Shown here: piece by piece, positions 6,667 to 10,941 of the stretch | How positions within the stretch are numbered: position 1 is the stretch's first letter | How the letters are laid out: the number at the start of each line of letters is the position of its first letter | From: Lentisphaeria bacterium | Lineage (GTDB): Bacteria; Verrucomicrobiota; Lentisphaeria; Oligosphaerales; Oligosphaeraceae | Direction: 5' to 3' | Assembly: GCA_016303095.1 (NCBI GenBank) | Contig: JAEDMH010000078.1 | Coordinates: 1-10,941 of the forward strand | DNA length: 10,941 bases | Position numbers and translations under genes: made by a program | Notes under the pieces: generated by a model | Seen by the model: the letters and a program-made list of their open reading frames with translations, nothing else | Database searches by the model: none | Told to the model about the DNA's origin: nothing

Positions 6667-6690
6667 GGCGGAGTTGTTTCCTTCTCCGCC
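6667..6690 (-). other. 7-bp stem-loop next to the 11-bp hairpin
   Basis: GGCGGAG (6667-6673) pairs with CTCCGCC (6684-6690) around a 10-base loop. In the minus-strand transcript it comes just before the 6631-6660 hairpin, separated by six bases, so the two could stack or compete as a tandem leader structure. Confidence 0.45.
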
Positions 6691-6801
6691 ACTCTCCCCC
6701 CTCAGGAGGTCCGTCCCCTGGTCAAGAAAAGACGTCCCCCCTTTCCTCCCCCTTCCCCAGGCTCCCTCATCGTTCAAGAAAGGGGAAGGAGGCGAGGGAA
6801 G

Positions 6802-9294
6802 CTACTCCTCAATTCTCTCCGTGTAGGGAGTATTGGGGCGCAGCATGGTCTGGGAATCCGCTTCAAGTGTCTGGAAGAATTCCATGGCATGGAGATTCTG
6901 CTTCTCGACCAGGAGCCGCTCCTGCACTTTTTCCCGTTCTTCCTTCTGGCTGTCATCCTGGGCAGGCACCACCCGGTCGGAGACGTAAAGCAGTTGGTAT
7001 CCCACGGGAATCACCACGCTCTGGAACCCCTGGCCCAAGGAGAAGGATTGCTCCGCACGGCAGGGGGCCAGCAGGACGCCGGGCTTCGTCACCTTCTCCA
7101 ATTCCGCAACACACTCCTGCAGGGAGATGTGCTTGGACTGCTCCACGGAGGAAATCACCGCCGTCCGATTGGCGATGTCATTGAGGCTGAAGCTGGGCAG
7201 GGCCGTGAAGGACAGCTCGCCCGCCGCCTGGGCCAAATCTCCGCCATTCTCCGCCAGGGCCTTCTCCAGACGGCTCTTTTCCCCGTTGGCCCGGGCCAGG
7301 GCCACTTCCATCCGCTTGGTCTCCAGATAGCTCTGCTCCAGGATTCCGTAGGCATCCTCCTCCGTGGCGGGATCGGTGAGACGAGGCTCCTCCACGGCCA
7401 GAAGTCCCAGGACATAGCAGTCATCCAGGCCGAAAACGGCGTGGGAGATGGGATTGGATTTCCCCGTCTTGTAGAGGGCGGCCATCAATTCGCTATTGGC
7501 GGCATCCAGCTGGGTGCGGGGATCCCACTTCTCCACGACCTGGAATTTGGCCTCGGGAATCTGCTCCGCCATCTCCTCCATGAGGGCAGCAACCCCGGCC
7601 TCCGCCGAAGCCTCTCCCGACTTCTCCTGAGACTTCCACCAGGCCTCGGAAAGGGCGGCGGCAAAGGATTGGGCGGCCTCCTCGGCCAGCTTCCGGGCCG
7701 CCTGGGCCCGCAAATCCTCCACCAGACGCTCCCGCACTTCCTCCAGGGTCTTTCCCTCAAACTCCACAGAACGGGCCTGGAAGGCCGCCTCCACCGCCGA
7801 CGCCTCAGGTTCGGCAACGGCCCCCGCATAGGCGACGGGGGGGAAGGTGACCTGGGCAAAGCTACGGAGTTCGGGCACATAGAAACGCTGAGTCAAGGCG
7901 AAATCCACCTTATCCGCCGCCGCAGACAAGGCCTGCTGCCTCTGGGCCTGGGTGAGGCTCCCATTCTTTTCCACCTCCTTCTGGCAGGCCACGAAAGCCT
8001 CGTAGGGCCCCTTCACCTTCTCCTGGAAGAAGGCCAGGGCGCGCTCCCGGAGGATGGCGGCGGAAACCACCCGGCGCAGAGCATCCTGCTCCGCGCCCTC
8101 CAGCACAGGCAGCGCCTCAGGCATCTGGGTGGGCTGCTGATCCACCACCATGGCCACGGCCACAAAGGCATCCGTGGGAATCATGGAAGTGACGCCGCCG
8201 GGTTCTCCCACATTGCGGATGGCCTCCGCCAAACGGGGCTGGCTGCCCAGACCCTGGATGGCGTTGCCCAGGGAGACCATGCCCGTGGGCATGACCACGG
8301 CGCCTTGGCGCTCCGCCTGACTGCGGAATCTCTCCACCCGATCCTGGAGCTTCTCATCTTGCACAGGCACCTGAAACTCCCGATAGAGATCCAAAACCAG
8401 CGTCCGGGCGCGGGCACGCACCCGCTCCTGGGTCAATGCCTGGCGAATCTCCTCCTTGACCTCCCCCAGCTCCTTGCCCTGATACACCGTGTTCTTGTTG
8501 GTCTCATAGCGCTGGGCAATCTCCTCCTCCGAAGGCTGGGCCTGCGCCCCCATCTCTTGGGACATCCGATCGTAGCGCAACACCGCCACCAGGGCATTCC
8601 GGGAATCGGGCAGGCGAATCTCCCCGCGGCGCTCCTGGAAGTACTTCTGAATCTCCTCCTCCGTGGGCTGGGCATCCTGGGGCTGAACCGCCACCGTGGC
8701 ACATTGGAGAGTGTATTGGGCCAACTGGGCCTCCAACTCCTCCCCCGTGACAGTCACTTCGCCACGCACCTGCTCCATGACCCGCTCCATGACAATGGTC
8801 TCCCGCACCACTTGGTCAAAGACCACGGGAATGATCCCCAGGACGGAACCGCTGGTCTTCAGCAATGCCTCGAATTTCTCCTTGGAAAAGTTCCCCTTCT
8901 CATCCAAAACCAGGGGAATCTTCTGGATGCGAGCCTGCAAATCGGCATCCCCAATCCCCTTGTCCAATCCCTTCTCCTTCCCATAATGGAGGAGACGCAT
9001 CCGGTTGAGGGTCTCCTGGAAAAGAGCCTCCCCCTGGCTGGAGAAGGTCTCCCCAAAGAACTGGGGATTCTGGAACCACAGGCCCAGGGTGGTCTTGGCC
9101 ATCTCCTTCTGCATCAGCTCCACCTCCAAGGTCTTGCCATACATCGTCCCAAAGTCTTTCAGCCTCTCCTGCCCCCCGCCCATGCTGCCCGGGGTCACGA
9201 AGATCACAAAGGTGGCGATGATCACAATCAGCAAAACGAAATAGGTCAGCTTCGCGTGCTTTTCAAAGTACCGGTTGAAGTGGGAGATGAACAT
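6802..9294 (-). CDS. Membrane-anchored SurA/PpiD-like periplasmic folding factor
   Basis: The protein has 830 residues: a short basic cytoplasmic start, one transmembrane helix (about 16-35, rich in Leu, Ile and Val), and a long polar outer part. This is the architecture of PpiD, an inner-membrane-anchored chaperone of the periplasm. Residues about 50-180 fit the SurA/PpiD N-terminal chaperone domain: a conserved helix LFQETLNRMRLLHYGKEKGL (91-110), then DEKGNFSKEKFEALLKTSG (131-149) and a VVRETIVMERVM helix. Repeated helical units starting TEEEIQKYF (211) and SEEEIAQRY (255) are like those flanking PPIase domains. I see no parvulin core (no GGxxGW-type motif), so isomerase activity is doubtful and a holdase role is more likely. 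The rest is Glu/Ala/Gln-rich and largely helical. The start ATG (9292-9294) has only weak Shine-Dalgarno-like sequence. It lies 92 bases after rpe and 212 before the C25 gene. Confidence 0.75.
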   Translation of the reverse strand: MFISHFNRYFEKHAKLTYFVLLIVIIATFVIFVTPGSMGGGQERLKDFGTMYGKTLEVELMQKEMAKTTLGLWFQNPQFFGETFSSQGEALFQETLNRMRLLHYGKEKGLDKGIGDADLQARIQKIPLVLDEKGNFSKEKFEALLKTSGSVLGIIPVVFDQVVRETIVMERVMEQVRGEVTVTGEELEAQLAQYTLQCATVAVQPQDAQPTEEEIQKYFQERRGEIRLPDSRNALVAVLRYDRMSQEMGAQAQPSEEEIAQRYETNKNTVYQGKELGEVKEEIRQALTQERVRARARTLVLDLYREFQVPVQDEKLQDRVERFRSQAERQGAVVMPTGMVSLGNAIQGLGSQPRLAEAIRNVGEPGGVTSMIPTDAFVAVAMVVDQQPTQMPEALPVLEGAEQDALRRVVSAAILRERALAFFQEKVKGPYEAFVACQKEVEKNGSLTQAQRQQALSAAADKVDFALTQRFYVPELRSFAQVTFPPVAYAGAVAEPEASAVEAAFQARSVEFEGKTLEEVRERLVEDLRAQAARKLAEEAAQSFAAALSEAWWKSQEKSGEASAEAGVAALMEEMAEQIPEAKFQVVEKWDPRTQLDAANSELMAALYKTGKSNPISHAVFGLDDCYVLGLLAVEEPRLTDPATEEDAYGILEQSYLETKRMEVALARANGEKSRLEKALAENGGDLAQAAGELSFTALPSFSLNDIANRTAVISSVEQSKHISLQECVAELEKVTKPGVLLAPCRAEQSFSLGQGFQSVVIPVGYQLLYVSDRVVPAQDDSQKEEREKVQERLLVEKQNLHAMEFFQTLEADSQTMLRPNTPYTERIEE

Positions 9295-9336
9295 GTTGCT
9301 AGAGGAATGGTTCCTTAAAGGGGATCAGGAAAAAAA

Positions 9337-9373
9337 GGGGGGGGAAGGAAGAAAGCGGGGGGGGAGGGAGAGG
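9337..9373 (+). other. G-tract cluster (potential G-quadruplex) between rpe and the SurA/PpiD-like gene
   Basis: The plus strand has two runs of eight G (9337-9344 and 9357-9364) followed by two GGG runs (9366-9368, 9372-9374 region), preceded by seven A (9330-9336). This meets the usual pattern for an intramolecular G-quadruplex. The G-rich strand is the template for the leftward genes, and the transcript would be a C/U-rich tract just after the rpe stop. It could slow RNA polymerase or serve as an end point of rpe transcription. Homopolymer runs this long are also prone to length variation and sequencing error. Confidence 0.5.
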
Positions 9374-9386
9374 GCTCTCCACGGGA

Positions 9387-10082
9387 TCAGCGCAGGGCCT
9401 CTATGGCGCGCCGGTAGTCCCCGTCCGGGCAGCGGAAGACGCTGGAGCCGGCCACCAGGACATCTGCCCCGGCCTCCCGGCATAGCGCCGCCGTGGCCGC
9501 CCCTACGCCTCCATCCACTTCCAGACGAATGGGCTTGCCCAGGGCATCAATGGCCTTCCGGAACTCCCGAATCTTGGGAAGCTGATCCTCCCGGAAGGAC
9601 TGTCCCCCGAATCCCGGCTCCACAGTCATCACCAACACCATCTCCACCTCCTCCAGATAGGGAAGGAGAGCGGAGGCAGGGGTGCCAGGGCGCAGGGAGA
9701 TTCCCGCCGTGCATCCCAATGCATGGATCGCCTGGATGACCTGGGAGGGCTGGGAGACCGCCTCCACATGGAAGGTGATGTGATCCGCCCCCGCCGCCTG
9801 GAAACGGGGCGCATAGGTCAGGGGATCGGAAATCATGAGATGCACGTCGAAGAGCATCTCCGAAAGGGGCCGGAGGGCCTTCACCAAATCCGCGCCAAAG
9901 GAGAGATTGGGAACGAAATGCCCATCCATGATATCCAGATGCAAGGCCTCCGCCCCCCCCTTCTCCACAGCGGCCACTTCCGTGGCCAGGGTGTCGTAAC
10001 GGGCGGCCAGCAGGGAGGGAGCGACCCAAGGACGTCCGAAGGGAAGTTGGTTCACCTTGCGAAGAGGACGGGTTCCAGACAT
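9387..10082 (-). CDS. rpe: Ribulose-phosphate 3-epimerase
   Basis: The enzyme interconverts D-ribulose 5-phosphate and D-xylulose 5-phosphate in the cytoplasmic pentose phosphate pathway (and the Calvin cycle where present). At 231 residues it is close to the family's usual 215-230. The TIM-barrel landmarks are all visible: APSLLAA (21-27), HLDIMDGHFVPNLSFG (48-63), FDVHLMI (78-84), HVEA (105-108), VEPGFGGQSF (154-163) and LEVDGGV (187-193). Metal ligands His48, Asp50, His81 and Asp190 are present, with Asp50 and Asp190 as the acid-base pair, so it should be active. The first 17 or so residues are a short extension before the usual start of the fold; the ATG (10080-10082) is the only suitable start, although no good Shine-Dalgarno precedes it. 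It begins 36 bases past the T-run of the terminator after rpmB, leaving little room for a promoter of its own. Confidence 0.96.
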   Translation of the reverse strand: MSGTRPLRKVNQLPFGRPWVAPSLLAARYDTLATEVAAVEKGGAEALHLDIMDGHFVPNLSFGADLVKALRPLSEMLFDVHLMISDPLTYAPRFQAAGADHITFHVEAVSQPSQVIQAIHALGCTAGISLRPGTPASALLPYLEEVEMVLVMTVEPGFGGQSFREDQLPKIREFRKAIDALGKPIRLEVDGGVGAATAALCREAGADVLVAGSSVFRCPDGDYRRAIEALR

Positions 10083-10118
10083 TGGGCGAGGAGGAAAGTT
10101 GACGGTGAAGTGAGGAGA

Positions 10119-10156
10119 GAAACAAAAAGACGGCCCCGCGGAGGCGTGGCCGTCTT
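10119..10156 (-). terminator. Intrinsic terminator of the tRNA-Lys/rpmB unit
   Basis: On the minus strand, AAGACGGCC (10156-10148) pairs perfectly with GGCCGTCTT (10135-10127) around a 12-base loop and runs straight into TTTTTGTTTC. A 9-bp GC-containing stem with an immediate T-run is a textbook Rho-independent terminator. It lies 74 bases past the rpmB stop, before rpe. Read-through must feed rpe unless a promoter is hidden in or near the hairpin. Confidence 0.85.
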
Positions 10157-10229
10157 GACCGGAATGCTGCAGGGTCCGATGGCCCTTGATCTCACAAGAA
10201 AGCGCAGGGGGGAGTCCCCTGGAAATCCA

Positions 10230-10457
10230 TCAGGGCTTTTCCACCTTGCCGGCGCGGATGCAGGCGGTGCAGACGGTGATGCGCTTCACGCCGCCATTGA
10301 CCAGGGCGCGCACGCTCTTCAGATTGGGCTTGAACTCACGCTTGGTGTTCTTCACCACGTGCATGCCGATACCGCCCTTCTTCTTGGCCAAACCGCGCCG
10401 AGTGATGTGACCGCCGCTGGTCTTGTGCTTGCCGCAAATCTCGCAGATTGCTCCCAT
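10230..10457 (-). CDS. rpmB: 50S ribosomal protein L28 (zinc-ribbon type)
   Basis: L28 is a component of the large ribosomal subunit. The 75-residue protein has the family core KREFKPNLKSVRALVNG (39-55) and four cysteines in two CxxC pairs, Cys5/Cys8 and Cys63/Cys66, the zinc-binding C+ form. Bacteria often also keep a zinc-free C- paralogue under zinc control, which is not in this window. Between the first CxxC and the core is a basic Gly-rich stretch (ITRRGLAKKKGGIG, 18-31) absent from E. coli L28, a variant I associate loosely with planctomycete- or PVC-like sequences. The ATG at 10455-10457 has GAGGA about 7 bases upstream. It follows tRNA-Lys by 52 bases and probably shares its promoter; an intrinsic terminator follows. 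L28 is often paired with rpmG (L33), which is not seen here. Confidence 0.95.
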   Translation of the reverse strand: MGAICEICGKHKTSGGHITRRGLAKKKGGIGMHVVKNTKREFKPNLKSVRALVNGGVKRITVCTACIRAGKVEKP

Positions 10458-10509
10458 GATGTCTTCCTCTCGTTCAGTGAATGGTAATGATAGGGAATGA
10501 AACAGAAAG

Positions 10510-10585
10510 TGGTGGGACGGACGGGATTCGAACCCGTGACCACTGCATTAAAAGTGCAATGCTCTACCGACTGAGCTACCGTCCC
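10510..10585 (-). tRNA. tRNA-Lys (UUU), CCA encoded
   Basis: The minus strand gives a full cloverleaf of 76 bases: acceptor GGGACGG with CCGTCCC, discriminator A, and a genomically encoded CCA (10510-10512). The D arm is GCTC/GAGC with AGTCGGTA in the loop, the anticodon stem TTGCA/TGCAG (one T-G wobble), loop CTTTTAA and anticodon TTT at 10550-10552. The T arm is ACGGG-TTCGAAT-CCCGT. U34 of this tRNA is a target of MnmA, encoded further along the same strand. It is probably co-transcribed with rpmB from the promoter at 10706-10734. Confidence 0.97.
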
Positions 10586-10705
10586 AGAAAATCGCCTTGC
10601 CCGGGGGAATAAGGTGAAACTCCCTCTCCCCGCCCCCGGCAACCGGGAGAAACTCTCCCAAGCCTGTCTGGCCTCAGCTAGGCGGGCTGGTGCGGAGAAC
10701 TGCTT

Positions 10706-10734
10706 AATATACTTCCCTCGGAGAGATTTTTCCA
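10706..10734 (-). promoter_or_regulatory. Predicted sigma-70-type promoter for tRNA-Lys and rpmB
   Basis: On the minus strand, TGGAAA (10734-10729) matches the -35 consensus at 4 of 6 positions, and TATATT (10711-10706) matches the -10 consensus TATAAT at 5 of 6. They are separated by exactly 17 bases. The expected start point is near 10699, giving a leader of about 110 bases before the tRNA. It is the best -35/-10 pair I can find in the gene-free parts of the window and sits in a locally AT-rich patch of GC-rich DNA. Confidence 0.6.
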
Positions 10735-10750
10735 CCCCACTCTCCGTTTC

Positions 10751-10787
10751 CCCCAATGCTCCCACCCCCCGTGGAGGAAGCATGGGG
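10751..10787. other. Bulged hairpin just upstream of the predicted promoter
   Basis: CCCCAATGCT (10751-10760) pairs with AGCATGGGG (10779-10787) over 9 bp with one bulged A, and CCAC/GTGG can pair inside. It ends about 17 bases upstream of the -35 hexamer. No T-run follows on either strand, so it may be a leftover of a transcript arriving from the right, or a protein-binding or repeat-derived palindrome. Confidence 0.4.
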
Positions 10788-10876
10788 ACACGGAAGTGCG
10801 TTGCCGCGGAAGGAGGTCGGGCAGGTCGCTGGCCTGCGGGAGCAAGTCAGACACGCAGAGGGCGGGTAGATCCTCT

Positions 10877-10940
10877 CGATCCTCTGGGGAATCGAGCCCC
10901 GAGAAAAATCCCCCCGTCAGCGGCGGGAGGATCGCAAGAC
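10877..10940 (+). repeat. Palindromic extragenic element, right copy
   Basis: Arms CGATCCTC (10877-10884) and GAGGATCG (10927-10934) pair over 8 bp; inside, GGGG (10886-10889) can pair with CCCC (10897-10900). Positions 10912-10940 match the left-edge element (42 to 14, minus strand) at 25 of 29 bases, and both elements place GAGGATCGC then AGAC on the outer side of the right arm. The copies therefore share arms and tail but differ in the interior. The window ends one base later, so the far boundary cannot be seen. Confidence 0.55.
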
Positions 10941-10941
10941 A

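Larger units (their letters stand above)
6590..6801. other. Spacer with leader structures ahead of the C25 gene
   Basis: These 212 bases separate the SurA/PpiD-like stop codon from the C25 start. They contain two consecutive stem-loops (annotated separately) and the C25 Shine-Dalgarno AAGGAG. A TTG-initiated frame (6777 to 6586) that would overlap the C25 start as ATGA runs straight through both hairpins and has no ribosome site, so I do not call it. I see no convincing -35/-10 pair. Confidence 0.55.
10586..10941. other. Gene-free region upstream of tRNA-Lys
   Basis: No coding sequence is supported: the one longer minus-strand frame (10783-10352) reads through the tRNA and into rpmB in the wrong frame. 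The region holds a predicted promoter (10706-10734), a bulged hairpin just upstream of it (10751-10787), the 11-mer CTCTCCGTTTC shared with the left edge (10740-10750), a tandem GATCCTCT pair (10869-10876, 10878-10885) and the right copy of the palindromic element. The roughly 110-base leader before the tRNA contains a small CCCGG/CCGGG hairpin near 10635. Confidence 0.6.

Noticed and set aside
6586..6777. 63-residue minus-strand frame overlapping the C25 start by ATGA
   Set aside because: It starts with TTG without a Shine-Dalgarno, runs through two strong hairpins and has Arg/Gly-rich non-coding-like composition. The ATGA overlap alone is not enough.
6889..9318. 809-residue open frame on the plus strand opposite the SurA/PpiD-like gene
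   Set aside because: It mirrors the real gene: high GC and the codon bias of the minus-strand gene remove stops from the antisense frame. The product is Leu/Gly/His/Gln-rich with no family features.
10352..10783. 143-residue minus-strand frame upstream of and overlapping rpmB
   Set aside because: It reads through the tRNA-Lys gene and rpmB in the wrong frame and would begin upstream of the predicted promoter.
1..10941. CRISPR array, IS element, prophage or defence system
   Set aside because: No regularly spaced repeats, transposase, integrase, phage or nuclease genes are visible. The edge repeats are too few and too short to call a mobile element.

Overview
This is a high-GC bacterial chromosome segment in which every supported gene lies on the minus strand. 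Reading in the direction of transcription (right to left), the order is: a predicted sigma-70-type promoter, tRNA-Lys(UUU), rpmB (zinc-type ribosomal protein L28), a clear intrinsic terminator, rpe (ribulose-phosphate 3-epimerase), a membrane-anchored SurA/PpiD-like chaperone, a 1468-residue secreted or anchored gingipain-like (peptidase C25) multidomain protein, mnmA (tRNA 2-thiouridylase) and a Bax inhibitor-1/YccA-family membrane protein. The organism cannot be named from this window. Sequence style (Lys- and Arg-rich L28 insertion with a 4-Cys zinc ribbon, large C25 multidomain protein, palindromic and CACGGAG-like intergenic repeats) would suit a Gram-negative of the PVC group (for example Lentisphaerota or Verrucomicrobiota), but this is a low-confidence inference.

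Layout: 1-251 is gene-free and dense in hairpins and short repeats. 252-938 is the BI-1 gene and 1048-2124 is mnmA, with two hairpins between them. 2183-6589 is the C25 gene. 6590-6801 is a spacer with two consecutive stem-loops. 6802-9294 is the SurA/PpiD-like gene. 9295-9386 is a spacer with long G-tracts on the plus strand. 9387-10082 is rpe, 10119-10156 the terminator, 10230-10457 rpmB and 10510-10585 tRNA-Lys. 10586-10941 is gene-free, with the promoter, hairpins and a copy of the repeat seen at the left edge.

Functionally, most of the window is housekeeping: translation (L28, tRNA-Lys, MnmA, whose substrates include tRNA-Lys UUU), the pentose phosphate pathway (Rpe) and envelope protein folding (SurA/PpiD-like). 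The unusual item is the C25 gene. It encodes a caspase-like peptidase domain with an intact His/Cys pair, then an EF-hand-type loop, an M14 carboxypeptidase-like domain that has lost both zinc-binding histidines, a transthyretin-like domain, and a C-terminal region with two Gly-Trp-Asn/His-Leu-Leu motifs. The neighbouring envelope chaperone may serve such large exported proteins, but that link rests on proximity alone. Secondary points of interest are MnmA with a Tyr where the second catalytic cysteine is expected, and palindromic repeat elements in opposite orientation at the two window edges.
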